Positions 34,957-44,546 are shown, counted from the first letter of the stretch. The stretch is DNA of 49,665 nt from Bacteroidota bacterium (GCA_022572355.1 JACZWC010000031.1:1-49665); one strand, 5' to 3'. Notes: a model not told the origin generated them from the letters alone. A program made the numbers and translations.

Positions 34957-35306
34957 TGTATCTTTTTCTTCCTAGGGCTAGCCTTTGCACGGGGATTGTA
35001 CTCAAGGCAATATTCAATCCAATCGCCCAATTGTTCATCGGTATCTATCCCTTCTGGATTTACGAAGATGAATCCCTTCATGGGCCTGCCTGTAAACTCC
35101 ATAGTTTGTGCGCCGGGCTTCTTCAACATTTCGTCATACAACTCTGGATCCGTTCTCGCCATCAGCTGATCTTTATTCACGCCGAGACACATCTTATTAT
35201 CGACCATAAAGGCCAGTCCTCCAAACATTTTCTTTTCAAAAAAGGGAACGCTTCTTTGCTTTAAGGCCTGATTAACCCGCTCAGCGAGAAATTCATTGTA
35301 GGGCAT
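34953..35306 (-). CDS. TfoX N-terminal domain protein
   Basis: A 117-residue cytosolic protein consisting of one TfoX-N domain (KKMFGGLAFMVDNKMCLGV, TGRPMKGFIFV) and a short basic tail (ASPRKKKIQ). Stand-alone TfoX-N proteins are common; their role is not established, and only the full-length relatives are known competence regulators. It overlaps the ChbG-like gene by 4 bases and so is co-translated with it. A near-consensus -7 TATATTTA lies upstream. Confidence 0.9.
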   Translation of the reverse strand: MPYNEFLAERVNQALKQRSVPFFEKKMFGGLAFMVDNKMCLGVNKDQLMARTDPELYDEMLKKPGAQTMEFTGRPMKGFIFVNPEGIDTDEQLGDWIEYCLEYNPRAKASPRKKKIQ

Positions 35307-35342
35307 GATTTTCGAAGTTACTGAGTAAATATAACGAATAAA

Positions 35343-35373
35343 AACCCCGCACTTAAGATTTAAGTACGGGGTT
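35343..35373 (-). terminator. Terminator of the YceI gene
   Basis: On the reverse strand, AACCCCG-T-ACTTAA pairs with TTAAGT-G-CGGGGTT (one mismatch, 3-base loop), followed by TTTATT. It lies 29 bp past the stop of the YceI gene and just upstream of the TfoX-N gene. The stem is symmetric enough to work weakly in the other direction. Confidence 0.8.
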
Positions 35374-35402
35374 AATTATTAGAGTCTGAAAAATCTCCTA
35401 TA

Positions 35403-36050
35403 CTACCTGTTGGCGCTGATCTCAAAATTTAATTCAATATCATCAGATAATACCATGTCACCTTCCGGGTAAGCCCATTTTACATCATATTCCTGGCGAT
35501 TAAATGTCAGGCTACCTGTAACGGAAACGCCATCTACATCTGTAGTCACAGTAATATCCGTAACTGTAACTTCACCCGTCTTTCCTCTCAAAGTGAGGTC
35601 AGCGGTAGCAGAAGCACCGTCGACGCTCTTAATAGCCAATGTTGCAGAAGGGTTATTCTCAATATCAAAGAAATCCGCCGAGTTAAGATGTCCCACCAAT
35701 TTCTCCGGTGTATTCTCCTCATTGAATGTTGCGTCTTTGGTTGGAACTATACTGCTCATGTCAACAGTAAAACTCCCACCTGTAAGTTGACCACCTGATA
35801 CTGTTACGCTGCCTTCTGAGATATTTATAGTTCCGGTATGAGAATATACGCCAATGGCTGTACCTGTCCAGGTAATCTTACTATTCGCTGCATCCACAGT
35901 ATAAGTAGCTTCAACTGCTTCTTCAACAACTGCCGTTTCTTCAGTACTTTCAGTAGCTTCAGTTACTTCGGCTGATTCTGTCCCGCTACCACATGATGCC
36001 AATAAAAACATCCCTGACAAGGCCGCCAATAAAAATATGTTCTTCTTCAT
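35403..36050 (-). CDS. YceI family lipoprotein
   Basis: A 215-residue lipoprotein. The signal MKKNIFLLAALSGMFLLASC lipidates Cys20, and an acidic Thr/Glu linker (22-48) follows. The YceI lipocalin-like barrel covers residues 50-215: YTVDAANSKITWTGTA at its start, LVGHLNSADFFDIENNP in the middle and DDIELNFEISA at the end. The family binds isoprenoid-like lipids in the periplasm. The gene is monocistronic with its own terminator, and a near-consensus -7 TACTTTCG lies upstream. Confidence 0.95.
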   Translation of the reverse strand: MKKNIFLLAALSGMFLLASCGSGTESAEVTEATESTEETAVVEEAVEATYTVDAANSKITWTGTAIGVYSHTGTINISEGSVTVSGGQLTGGSFTVDMSSIVPTKDATFNEENTPEKLVGHLNSADFFDIENNPSATLAIKSVDGASATADLTLRGKTGEVTVTDITVTTDVDGVSVTGSLTFNRQEYDVKWAYPEGDMVLSDDIELNFEISANR

Positions 36051-36251
36051 TACTTCTGATTTTTTGATTTGTCTTTTAAATTAATTGAGGTGCGAAAGTA
36101 ACAATACCTTACTTAAGCAGCACCATTGTAGCCTAATTAGGGAGCATTCATGTAATGATAACCTACTTTTTGCCTCTGTTAATATCTGAGAAAATTATTC
36201 TTCACATCATTTTATCAATTATATTGCAGATTCTACCATAATTTCAATACG

Positions 36252-38177
36252 ATGGCCAAACCAGTTGTGGACCAAAATCTAGTCGATACTGAATTTCTCA
36301 GTTTAGTAGGCAAGAAGATTTCTAAACATTTGTCAGTGGATCTAATAGCGGAGAACCTATATCAGGAGCTCAATCAGCTCATGGATGCGGATATGTTTGG
36401 TGTGGGTTTGCTGGACGAAGAAAAGCAGGCGCTGGTTTTTCGGGGAGTATATGAGAATGGCAAGGTGCTGGATGAATATCACATAGCATTGAGTGAAGAC
36501 AGAATGGCCATTCGCTGCTTTAAAAATATTGAGGAAATTGAGATAAAAGACTGGGGTAGAGAGCACAAGAAATATGTTTCTAAAACTTATGAGGCAAAAG
36601 CCGGAGAGCTACCGGAATCTTTGATTTATCATCCATTGGTAATTGATGACAAGGCTATCGGTGTTATTTCTGTTCAAAGTTTTGTAAAACATGCCTACAC
36701 CCAAAATCACTTGTTTATCATCAGAAACCTGGCGCAGTACGTGGCCCTGGCTCTGGAAAATGCAAGATTATATGAGGGCCTTGAAGAAGAGGTAAAGAAA
36801 AGAACTGCAGAAATCCTCAGGCAAAAGGAAGAGTTGGAGAAGAACTATGCAAACACAAGGCTGCTCAGTGAGATCGGGCTTCAAATAACTTCCTCATTGG
36901 ATTTTGAATCCATTTTTAGAAAGTTACACGACAACGTAAACAAGATGATGGATGCTGAAATATTCGGAGTTCGTATTTTTCATGAGGAAGACAACGTTAT
37001 TGAATACAAATATGAAATAGAGAGCGGCAAAAGACATGAAATTCAGTTTATTCCTTTCGAAGATGATGATAATTATTCCGTGTGGTGCATTAAAAACAAA
37101 AAGGAAATTATCCTAAACGACAATAAAAAGGAGTACCGAAAGTATGTGAAAGAAATTAAAGTGGTAGCCGGAAAGATGCCAAATTCCCTGATCTTCTATC
37201 CGATGATAATTGGGAAAGAGGTCATTGGTGTTGTCACTGTACAAAGCTTTAAGTTCAATGCATATGGGAATTATGAGCTCGATATATTAAAAACACTTGC
37301 ATCTTATACGGGAATTGCCCTGGCCAATGCGAAGCTGTATGAGAACCTGGAGGAAAAGGTGAAGGAGAGAACAAAAGAGGTGGTAATCCAAAGCGAAGAA
37401 TTGGCAGAGAGAAACAGGGATATTACTGATAATATCGCCTACGCCAGGCTTATTCAGCAGTCACTGCTTCCATCGGATAATGTCGTCCGGAGAATGTTGC
37501 AGAAACACTTTATTCTCTATCTTCCAAAGGACATTGTAAGCGGGGATTTCTATTGGTTTGAAGAGGTCGGCCACAAAATATTCTTTGCCTTGGGAGATTG
37601 TACAGGACATGGGGTATCAGGAGCGTTCATGACCATTGTGTCCCTGAATATCTTAAATCAGGCATTATTTGGCAAACGTCTGCGCAAACCATCAGAGATA
37701 TTAGATTTCCTGGAAGCAAAAATCAACAAAACCTGGCAACTCAATCAGAAGAAGGGCATACGCAGGATGGATGGACTGGATATTGCCTTGTGTTGCTTTG
37801 ATAGGGAGAATAGAACATTGGAGTTTTCAGGTGCACACAGCCCTATTCACCTAATTCGAAAAAACCGGATTTATAAATACAAAGCTGACAGGAGGTCAAT
37901 CGGATTGGTCAGTGATAAGAAAAAGCCGGTATTTACGAATCAGACAATTCAACTGCAGAAATCTGATTTGCTCTATCTTTCGTCAGATGGATATCAAGAC
38001 CAATTTGGTAAAGTGACGGCGAGGAAGCTCGGCGAGAAACGCTTCTCCGATCTCTTAAAAAAAGTGACCAAATCTGGCATTAAACAGCAAAAAATTGATT
38101 TAGAAATAGAATTCATTCGCTGGAAAGGTTCCGAACCTCAGGTGGATGATGTGTGTGTAATAGGTATTCAATTTTAG
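36252..38177 (+). CDS. Double-GAF SpoIIE-type PP2C phosphatase
   Basis: A 641-residue cytosolic signalling protein: GAF domain (about 10-165), coiled coil (170-200), second GAF (205-365; the two GAFs share IGVISVQSF/IGVVTVQSF), coiled coil (370-405), then the SpoIIE phosphatase (about 425-641). The phosphatase carries the metal-binding acids in VSGDFYWFEE, ALGDCTGHGVSGAFMT and VDDVCVIGIQF. Such enzymes dephosphorylate anti-sigma antagonists or similar partners in response to a small ligand. The neighbouring hydrolase gene starts 15 bp downstream. No partner STAS or anti-sigma gene is in the window. Confidence 0.95.
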   Translation: MAKPVVDQNLVDTEFLSLVGKKISKHLSVDLIAENLYQELNQLMDADMFGVGLLDEEKQALVFRGVYENGKVLDEYHIALSEDRMAIRCFKNIEEIEIKDWGREHKKYVSKTYEAKAGELPESLIYHPLVIDDKAIGVISVQSFVKHAYTQNHLFIIRNLAQYVALALENARLYEGLEEEVKKRTAEILRQKEELEKNYANTRLLSEIGLQITSSLDFESIFRKLHDNVNKMMDAEIFGVRIFHEEDNVIEYKYEIESGKRHEIQFIPFEDDDNYSVWCIKNKKEIILNDNKKEYRKYVKEIKVVAGKMPNSLIFYPMIIGKEVIGVVTVQSFKFNAYGNYELDILKTLASYTGIALANAKLYENLEEKVKERTKEVVIQSEELAERNRDITDNIAYARLIQQSLLPSDNVVRRMLQKHFILYLPKDIVSGDFYWFEEVGHKIFFALGDCTGHGVSGAFMTIVSLNILNQALFGKRLRKPSEILDFLEAKINKTWQLNQKKGIRRMDGLDIALCCFDRENRTLEFSGAHSPIHLIRKNRIYKYKADRRSIGLVSDKKKPVFTNQTIQLQKSDLLYLSSDGYQDQFGKVTARKLGEKRFSDLLKKVTKSGIKQQKIDLEIEFIRWKGSEPQVDDVCVIGIQF

Positions 38178-38192
38178 CCATATAAAACGAGC

Positions 38193-39365
38193 ATGATAAA
38201 GTACGTTGGGCTCGGGATATTGCTTCTCTTCTCTTCTTGTAATCTCATCCATATAATTCACCGAAATTTCCCAGACATTTCTGATTATAAGATATTTACA
38301 CAAGTTATAATAAGGCATGCTTCAACACCATATGAGTTCCATAAACGCAATGAAAATATTCTTTTGCCACCGGTTAAAGATTGGGTGATCACGAAAACGG
38401 GCAAGGAGGCATCACCGTATTCAAAATCTGTTGAACAGTTCCTGGAGGAAACTAAAACGACCTCTCTGTTAATCGTAAGAGGAGATTCCCTCATATATGA
38501 AAATTATTTCAACGGTTTTGATAGAAGTACGACTTCACAACACTTCTCTTTAACCAAGGCCGTAATATCTCTGTTGACAGGCATCGCTATTGGAGAAGGG
38601 AAAATATCTGGATTAGATCAACCTATATCCAATTATATACCGATGTATGCATCTGACGATCGAGGCAAAGTGACCATCGGCCAACTATTAAACATGACCG
38701 CGGGTTTTGACTGCAACGATTACGATGACCAGTTGAGGTTCATTCGGGTGTATTATGCGGATGATCCTATTAAGTTCATATCGAAACGCAAATTGAGATA
38801 CTCACCTGGAAATAAGTTCGCATACTCCTCCTTTAACAGCATCTTGTTAGGCATGTGCCTGGAGAAAGCCTTCGGACAACCTTTGAATACGCTGATACAG
38901 GATAAAATATGGACCAGGATTGGCACCTCCTTCGACGCGAGCATAGGCGTGTATGAAGACAATACGCCAATGGCCTTTGGTGGCCTGGCCTCCTACCCCG
39001 TTGATTTGGTAAAATTTGGAAGACTTGTAGCAAAAGGTGGAAATTGGAACGGAGATCAGATAGTGCCATCGGATTACATAGATGGTTGTAGGAGCAAATC
39101 AGAAGAGAATGGCAAAACCTGGAGATATAGCAGAGGATTCTGGCTTGACTGCTATAGCTGCCTTAAGAAGGAGGAGATTGAAACATTAAAATGGCCTGAA
39201 CGAAGTAAAAACTGCAATGATGAAAATCAGCTTTTTGGCGGGGGTTATCGAGGGCAGATACTATTTATTGATGTGAAAAAGCAGCTCATTATTCTTCGTT
39301 TGGGCACAGGTGACGCCAGAAAATCCTGGAGCCTGAGCATTAGCAAGCTTGCGGAATTACTTTAA
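38193..39365 (+). CDS. Beta-lactamase-fold serine hydrolase, lipoprotein
   Basis: A 390-residue enzyme. The signal MIKYVGLGILLLFSSC lipidates Cys16. The penicillin-binding/class C fold has the catalytic S-x-x-K tetrad Ser119-Lys122 (SLTK), Tyr211 in YSS (in place of Y-x-N) and a GGGYRGQI stretch at the third motif position. Family members are esterases, D-aminopeptidases or transpeptidase-like enzymes; the exact substrate is unknown. It follows the GAF/SpoIIE gene by 15 bp and is likely co-transcribed with it. Confidence 0.92.
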   Translation: MIKYVGLGILLLFSSCNLIHIIHRNFPDISDYKIFTQVIIRHASTPYEFHKRNENILLPPVKDWVITKTGKEASPYSKSVEQFLEETKTTSLLIVRGDSLIYENYFNGFDRSTTSQHFSLTKAVISLLTGIAIGEGKISGLDQPISNYIPMYASDDRGKVTIGQLLNMTAGFDCNDYDDQLRFIRVYYADDPIKFISKRKLRYSPGNKFAYSSFNSILLGMCLEKAFGQPLNTLIQDKIWTRIGTSFDASIGVYEDNTPMAFGGLASYPVDLVKFGRLVAKGGNWNGDQIVPSDYIDGCRSKSEENGKTWRYSRGFWLDCYSCLKKEEIETLKWPERSKNCNDENQLFGGGYRGQILFIDVKKQLIILRLGTGDARKSWSLSISKLAELL

Positions 39366-39464
39366 GAAATGAGCAATATGCTATCCATTTTAAAGAATCA
39401 GTGCTTTTTTGTAGTTTAGATAGTATGCAATCAAATTCCATAATGAAAAAAGATAACTCTGAAG

Positions 39465-40550
39465 ATGGGTAAGAATATTGTCGTATTCTCGGATGGAACG
39501 GGCCAAAAAGGCGGGGAGGGTGTCAGTACCAATGTTTATCAGCTATTTACTTTTGTTGAGGACCGAACACCCAGGCAAATAGCTTTTTATGATCCGGGCC
39601 TGGGAACGGATTGGAAGAAGATTACAGGCAATGCCTTCGGATTGGGGTTTTCGCGCAATCTAAAACAGTGTTACCAATTCATATTTGACAATTTTGAATC
39701 GGGAGATCAAATTTATCTCTTTGGATTCAGTCGTGGTGCAGCGACGGTACGCAGCTTAGCGAGCTTCATCAACAGATTTGGAATACTGCCCAAATCCAGG
39801 CCGGATCTGATAAAGGAAGCATATCGATTATATAAGAATCGCGCGACCAATCATGGAGAGATGAAAATTGAAGCTTTCCGTGAGAAACACAACTCGATGA
39901 AATCTAAAATTGCATTCCTTGGTGTTTGGGATACCGTGGCCGCACTGGGGTTTCCGCACAAAGGGCCCGATGTGTTGCTAGACAGATTATTCAAACATGA
40001 TTTTCACAATTTCGACCTCAGCGAGAACGTAGAATTCGCGAGGCAGGCATTGGCTATAGATGATGAACGAAAGACCTTTCACCCCATTCTTTGGAGTAAA
40101 ATAAACAACGACACACAAAAGAGAATTAAACAAGTGTGGTTTGCCGGAGTTCACACAGACATTGGTGGTGGATATCCAGAGCAAGGCTTATCTGATATAT
40201 CACTGAACTGGATGATTGACGAGGCTACCGAGAAAGGATTGATTATTTACAACAAATCAGATAAATATGCAAAATTTATTGGAGAGAAGACAGATAATTC
40301 AAACGATATGATGCATGACGAGCAGACTGGCTGGCTTGGTAAAATTTACCGCAGGGCACGAAGAGAATGGAAGCAAAACGGTGTAAAAAGAGAAGAAAAG
40401 CCGTTAATTCATGAGAGTGTGCTATCTCGAACCAAAAACCAGCATAATAAAGACACCCCGCCTTATACTCCCTGGATAATTGAAGGATTGTCTGAAAACA
40501 AATATGAAACGGAGAAATGGAACATATCAAAGCCCATAAGCGAGATTTAA
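39465..40550 (+). CDS. DUF2235 (Tle1-type) alpha/beta hydrolase
   Basis: A 361-residue protein of the DUF2235 family. IVVFSDGTGQKGG opens it, the nucleophile is Ser89 in FGFSRGA, and VWDTVAALG, AIDDERKTFHPI and HTDIGGGYPE follow. The family includes type VI secretion phospholipase effectors (Tle1) and many stand-alone cytosolic hydrolases. No T6SS gene, adaptor or immunity gene is visible, so a housekeeping lipase or thioesterase role is more likely. Another alpha/beta hydrolase gene follows 36 bp downstream. Confidence 0.93.
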   Translation: MGKNIVVFSDGTGQKGGEGVSTNVYQLFTFVEDRTPRQIAFYDPGLGTDWKKITGNAFGLGFSRNLKQCYQFIFDNFESGDQIYLFGFSRGAATVRSLASFINRFGILPKSRPDLIKEAYRLYKNRATNHGEMKIEAFREKHNSMKSKIAFLGVWDTVAALGFPHKGPDVLLDRLFKHDFHNFDLSENVEFARQALAIDDERKTFHPILWSKINNDTQKRIKQVWFAGVHTDIGGGYPEQGLSDISLNWMIDEATEKGLIIYNKSDKYAKFIGEKTDNSNDMMHDEQTGWLGKIYRRARREWKQNGVKREEKPLIHESVLSRTKNQHNKDTPPYTPWIIEGLSENKYETEKWNISKPISEI

Positions 40551-40586
40551 TTCGGATATTGCTTTCCGATTTGAAGAACTTTTCAA

Positions 40587-41252
40587 ATGAGTCATAAAGT
40601 TTATTTGATCCCCGGCCTTGGCGCCGATAGCAGAATGTTTAAATATCAGGCCGACCTTGGGGATGACTTCATTCCCATGGATTGGATAGAACATGAGAAG
40701 GGAGAAACAATGGCCTCCTATGCCAAGCGATTCAGTGAGCTGATAGATACCAGTCAACCCTTCTCAATATTAGGTGTGTCGATGGGTGGAATTCTTGCAA
40801 TTGAGCTCAACAAAATAATTAAACCGGAAAAGGTTATTCTTATCTCGATTATTAAGAATAAAAACGAGAGGCCATGGACCTCCAAGATTGCCAAGGCCTT
40901 GCATTTATATCCATTTATCTCTGGCTTCGCATTTAAAGCAATCACCTATGTGGTGGTGTCCCTATTCGGACTGATGAAGAAAGAGCACTCGGATCTGTTT
41001 AAGACCATGCTCAAGGATGCGGATCCTGGTTTTATGAGATGGGCGTTAATAAGGCTGATTGTTTGGGATAACACCGAGGAATTTGATAACGTCATTCACA
41101 TTCATGGAGACAGCGATGCCGTATTTCCCATGCGCTCTTTTGATAATACCATAAGGATTAAAGGCGGAAACCACTTTATGATCGCCAATCGATATGATGA
41201 GGTAAACACCCTTATACGGGAGGCGCTCAGTCCAACTGTTGCATTAACGTGA
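40587..41252 (+). CDS. Alpha/beta hydrolase
   Basis: A 221-residue cytosolic hydrolase. The oxyanion stretch VYLIPGLGADSRMF, the nucleophile elbow GVSMGG with Ser65, the acid in HGDSDAVFP and the His in KGGNHFMI form a complete triad. At 221 residues it is short for the family because the lid is small. The substrate is unknown. It closes the forward run that begins with the SpoIIE phosphatase. Confidence 0.9.
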   Translation: MSHKVYLIPGLGADSRMFKYQADLGDDFIPMDWIEHEKGETMASYAKRFSELIDTSQPFSILGVSMGGILAIELNKIIKPEKVILISIIKNKNERPWTSKIAKALHLYPFISGFAFKAITYVVVSLFGLMKKEHSDLFKTMLKDADPGFMRWALIRLIVWDNTEEFDNVIHIHGDSDAVFPMRSFDNTIRIKGGNHFMIANRYDEVNTLIREALSPTVALT

Positions 41253-41280
41253 AAGGCAGGTAAAACAATTGAAAGACGAT

Positions 41281-41324
41281 TGGAAGACGGTGGTGAGACA
41301 GTTGGAAGACGGTGGTGAGACAAT
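41281..41324. repeat. 22-bp tandem repeat, two copies plus a partial
   Basis: Two units reading TGGAAGACGGTGGTGAGACA plus two bases (GT, then AT) stand side by side, and a degenerate piece (TGAAAGACGA) precedes them. They lie between convergent genes. An AT-rich hairpin follows. The purpose is unclear. Confidence 0.6.
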
Positions 41325-41354
41325 TGTTTAACTACTGTTTAACCAATGTCTTCC

Positions 41355-41377
41355 CATTGTATTATTGACAATGTTTT
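41355..41377 (+). terminator. Weak hairpin with U-tract after the alpha/beta hydrolase
   Basis: CATTGT and ACAATG (6-bp stem, 7-base loop) are followed by TTTT. The element overlaps the stop codon of the convergent TPR gene. It is a poor terminator but the only candidate in the gap. Confidence 0.3.
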
Positions 41378-42495
41378 AGCATCAGCTTTTCCACCTCGTC
41401 GCCGTAGAATTCTGTAAAACCCAACTTGATTGCCTTCTTCATATCTCTACACGCTGACATAGGGCTTTTGTCTGCCAGGTTAACCAAGGCACGGTTTCGG
41501 TAGGCATAAGAATTGTTCTGCTCTATACTAATTGACTTGTCGATATCAGCCATTGCCCCGGCTATGTCATTGTTCTTGTACTTTGCAAATCCACGGTTAT
41601 TATAAGCAAAAGCATTTTCAGGGTCTTTCTGAACAAGCCCGTCAAATACGGCGATTGCCCCAGAAAAATCACCAGCATCAATTTTTAAAAATCCAAGATT
41701 ATTTACCGCGTCATAATCACTCGAATCCAATTCTATAACCTTCTCAAAATCCACAATGGCTGCATTCAATTCCTTCAGCTTTTTCCTGGTTATCGCTCTT
41801 TCGAAATACCCTTCCTTGTTTTTTGGGTTTACCTCGATCAACTTTGTAAAGTCTTCCGCAGCACCTTTATGATCACCCATTTTAGACTTGGCCTTTCCAC
41901 GGGCAAGGTAAGCATCCTCATATTTGCTATCCAACGCCAACGCCTTATCCAGGTCTACAATACCTCCTATATACTCCTTTTGTTTGGCTTTGTTCCTTCC
42001 CCTGTAGCAGTAAGATTCCTTGTTTAAACTGTCCAGGGCTATTGCTCTATCCAAATACTCGAAAGCATCTTCATATTTTCCAAATCTAAAACAGGCCTTG
42101 CCCATTTCCAGGTGAGCCAACGGCAAATTTGAATTTATCTTAATAGCCCTCTTCAAATCTTTGTATGCTCCAATATGATCGCCCATCAATACTTTTGTGC
42201 TCCCCCTGGCTGCCCATGCATAATAATCTTTTTTATTAAGGCCTATCAGAAAGGTGTAATCCGCTTTGGCGCCTGCCAGATCGCCTATCTTCACCTTACA
42301 CTTACCCATCATGGAAAATGACGCAGGGTGTCCGTGGGCGAGGTTGGTCGCCTTTGAAAATTCGATAATTGCACCTTTATAGTCTCCTTCCAGGTACTTG
42401 GCTTCACCGAGCTTGTAATACTCTGCCGCAGTGGATTGTGCACACAATTGCAACGAAGCAAACAAGGCAAAAACAATCAGAACTATGGATCGCAT
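41362..42495 (-). CDS. Exported TPR protein
   Basis: A 377-residue protein with a signal peptide (MRSIVLIVFALFASLQLCAQ) and ten or so TPR units of 34 residues in tandem (AEYYKLGEAKYLEGDYKGAI; LDKALALDSKYEDAYLARGKAKSKMGDHKGAAEDF). Unlike the membrane TPR family elsewhere in this window, it uses the common 34-residue repeat and lacks a coiled coil and membrane helices. It is therefore a soluble periplasmic adaptor or scaffold. Nothing in its surroundings names a partner. Confidence 0.93.
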   Translation of the reverse strand: MRSIVLIVFALFASLQLCAQSTAAEYYKLGEAKYLEGDYKGAIIEFSKATNLAHGHPASFSMMGKCKVKIGDLAGAKADYTFLIGLNKKDYYAWAARGSTKVLMGDHIGAYKDLKRAIKINSNLPLAHLEMGKACFRFGKYEDAFEYLDRAIALDSLNKESYCYRGRNKAKQKEYIGGIVDLDKALALDSKYEDAYLARGKAKSKMGDHKGAAEDFTKLIEVNPKNKEGYFERAITRKKLKELNAAIVDFEKVIELDSSDYDAVNNLGFLKIDAGDFSGAIAVFDGLVQKDPENAFAYNNRGFAKYKNNDIAGAMADIDKSISIEQNNSYAYRNRALVNLADKSPMSACRDMKKAIKLGFTEFYGDEVEKLMLKHCQ

Positions 42496-42608
42496 TAAAG
42501 AAAAATATATGGAACCAAATATACAGTATCTATTGCAGGAGAATATTAATTATGCGAAGAGGTTTTAAACAATATACCCTTGAAACTTGTACTATATCCT
42601 TTATGCCT

Positions 42609-43277
42609 TTACTCGTCGTCATTTTTGTTTTCCAGGTAGTACTTCAACACCAAATTGAAGGTAAAAGCATTGTTCTTGATCCTGAGACCGGTATTGGTAG
42701 AACTCTGTGGCGCATCATAAACTTTTGTCAGGTCTTGATGCCGTGAAATCTCCAAACCCATTCCGATTTGATCAATCATATATTGTACTCCCATTCCATA
42801 ATTGAGTCCAAAGATCACCTTGGCAAAATTACCTGAAAAAGCAGCTATAGCGTAATTGGTTTTAAAGGACAACTGAAAATCCAGCCTGGGCCCCATAAAT
42901 ACATACGGCATCCATGATCCTTTCTGGTATTGCAGCTTACCTGTAGGGGCAATGAACATGTAATTAAAACGCGTAATCAGTTCTTGATTTCCAATAACCT
43001 TTCCGACCGAATTAACCACGATAGCCTTTTCTTTCAAACCTTTCTGTATCAATCCGATATCAATATTTACCCGGATATACTCCTTATCAAGAAATTCTGC
43101 CCCAAATGCTGCAAATCCACCCCATCGGTAATTATCTCTGTACTCCAGCTTTATGGATTTGTACAACCACGATTGACTTGCATAAGCTCCCCCCAGTTTT
43201 AGTCCAACGTTTTTAACAAACTGTGCAGGCACTATAAGGGGAGAAACGGCAAAGATCAGAATGAGGATGTTTTTCAT
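42609..43277 (-). CDS. Outer-membrane beta-barrel protein (PorT-like)
   Basis: A 222-residue exported protein with signal peptide MKNILILIFAVSPLIVPAQF and alternating strands covering the whole length (VGLKLGGAYASQSWLY, VNIDIGLIQKGLKEKA, MPYVFMGPRLDFQLSF, FGLNYGMGVQYMI). The PYVFMGPRLDF phrase is typical of the PorT/OMP_b-brl_2 family of eight-stranded barrels. It follows the T9SS protein gene by 6 bp on the same strand, so the two are probably co-expressed. Function unknown. Confidence 0.88.
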   Translation of the reverse strand: MKNILILIFAVSPLIVPAQFVKNVGLKLGGAYASQSWLYKSIKLEYRDNYRWGGFAAFGAEFLDKEYIRVNIDIGLIQKGLKEKAIVVNSVGKVIGNQELITRFNYMFIAPTGKLQYQKGSWMPYVFMGPRLDFQLSFKTNYAIAAFSGNFAKVIFGLNYGMGVQYMIDQIGMGLEISRHQDLTKVYDAPQSSTNTGLRIKNNAFTFNLVLKYYLENKNDDE

Positions 43278-43283
43278 GCAAGC

Positions 43284-44528
43284 TTAAATTTTAACAACCT
43301 TTCGCATAACAAAGCCCTTTCCTAAATCAACTTTTATCCAATATACCCCGCTGGATATAGAGCTCAGTTCTAATTTAATAAAATTCCCGTGAATACTTTT
43401 GGAAAGCACAACCCTGCCTGCGGGATCTAAGAGCTGAATTTTTCTGATATTTCTACCTTTGACCATCAGAAAGTTGCTGGAAGGAGACGGATAAACCACC
43501 ACATCATCTTTTTTCTTTTCGGTCTCATCTACGGCCACGAGTGTATCACAGCTAAACGTATTTGCCAGGGCATTAAATACTTTATACCAACCAGCACTGT
43601 CTTCCCTGAGCTTTGTTTTCTCTTGTTCGATGTGGATGAAAAGCCCCTGTGAAATCGTTGCGGAAGTGCCGCATGCATCTGAGCTCTGATTGATGTATCT
43701 GCCCTGGACATTGGTAAAAGCAATCAGGCGCGTCCATGTGGTGTCAATATGCGCAATTTTAAAAGTGAGCGAATTGTCTTCCTGAAATAAATTGTTACTG
43801 AAATCCAGGGCGTAATCCTGACTTGGCGTATCCCTTGTGCCGTTGCTTATTATCACATAAGGGTCTGTCGGTTGTTTGGCAAATCCATGAAGCTGCACAA
43901 AAACACTGTTGGGATTCGCATCATGCATGATCTCCGTTGTTAAATGGAATACGGAATTATCATTGTGAGGATTATCTGAGATTCGAAAGGGAGCAGAAGT
44001 TCCGCAGGAGCCGGTACTTCCAGAACAGGAAGATGCAGTACTTTGATTGCAACGATGAGTACCACTTAGGAAAAACGCCTTTGCGTTTAGCCTGGTATAG
44101 CAGAAGATCCCTTCATATCCTGTATTGGTGTCGTACTTAGGATGTGGCGACTGAATAACCAACGTGGATCGGCATGGAGCTGGATTAAAAATATAAGTAC
44201 CCCAGTATCGTGTATGAGGCTGCTTCTCTTCTAAGATGTGATAGGACCGGGCACTGTTCACATCAAAATATTGGACCACTTCATATCCAACTGAGTCAGC
44301 ATTAATTCCTGCATTGATAGCATCGTTGTTCAATAGATACAGAATGGTGTTTGTCCAGGTACTGACCTCGCCAGGAAGTGGCTCTTGAAAATCATTTCCT
44401 GAACTGCCAGGCATATTATCGATAATTGTATCAATATGTTGATCCAGTGATCCAGTAATATTTTGTCCCGATGAGAGACAAAATGAGAAGAAGAAGAAAC
44501 AGAATGTATAAATGCATCTTGCAATCAT
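43284..44528 (-). CDS. T9SS-exported hydrolase-like protein
   Basis: A 414-residue protein with a signal peptide (MIARCIYTFCFFFFSFCLSSGQ). Residues 115-290 have conserved His-rich motifs: SPHPKYDTNTGYEG, FFLSGTHRCN, HDANPNSVFVQLHGF and FTNVQGRYIN, which I associate with a family of putative zinc hydrolases of amidohydrolase or carboxypeptidase type. The last 75 residues are a T9SS type A sorting domain (VVYPSPSSNFLMV, IQLLDPAGRVVLS, GVYWIKVDLG). The activity is inference. It starts 33 bp from the divergent ATG of the TPR membrane protein, leaving almost no separate promoter space. Confidence 0.8.
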   Translation of the reverse strand: MIARCIYTFCFFFFSFCLSSGQNITGSLDQHIDTIIDNMPGSSGNDFQEPLPGEVSTWTNTILYLLNNDAINAGINADSVGYEVVQYFDVNSARSYHILEEKQPHTRYWGTYIFNPAPCRSTLVIQSPHPKYDTNTGYEGIFCYTRLNAKAFFLSGTHRCNQSTASSCSGSTGSCGTSAPFRISDNPHNDNSVFHLTTEIMHDANPNSVFVQLHGFAKQPTDPYVIISNGTRDTPSQDYALDFSNNLFQEDNSLTFKIAHIDTTWTRLIAFTNVQGRYINQSSDACGTSATISQGLFIHIEQEKTKLREDSAGWYKVFNALANTFSCDTLVAVDETEKKKDDVVVYPSPSSNFLMVKGRNIRKIQLLDPAGRVVLSKSIHGNFIKLELSSISSGVYWIKVDLGKGFVMRKVVKI

Positions 44529-44546
44529 AGCAGAAAGTTAATAATA

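Noticed and set aside
39465..40550. Type VI secretion effector locus suggested by the DUF2235 protein
   Set aside because: No VgrG, PAAR, adaptor or immunity gene is visible, and stand-alone DUF2235 proteins are common.
41281..41324. CRISPR-like array
   Set aside because: The 22-bp units are directly adjacent without spacers and only two are complete.
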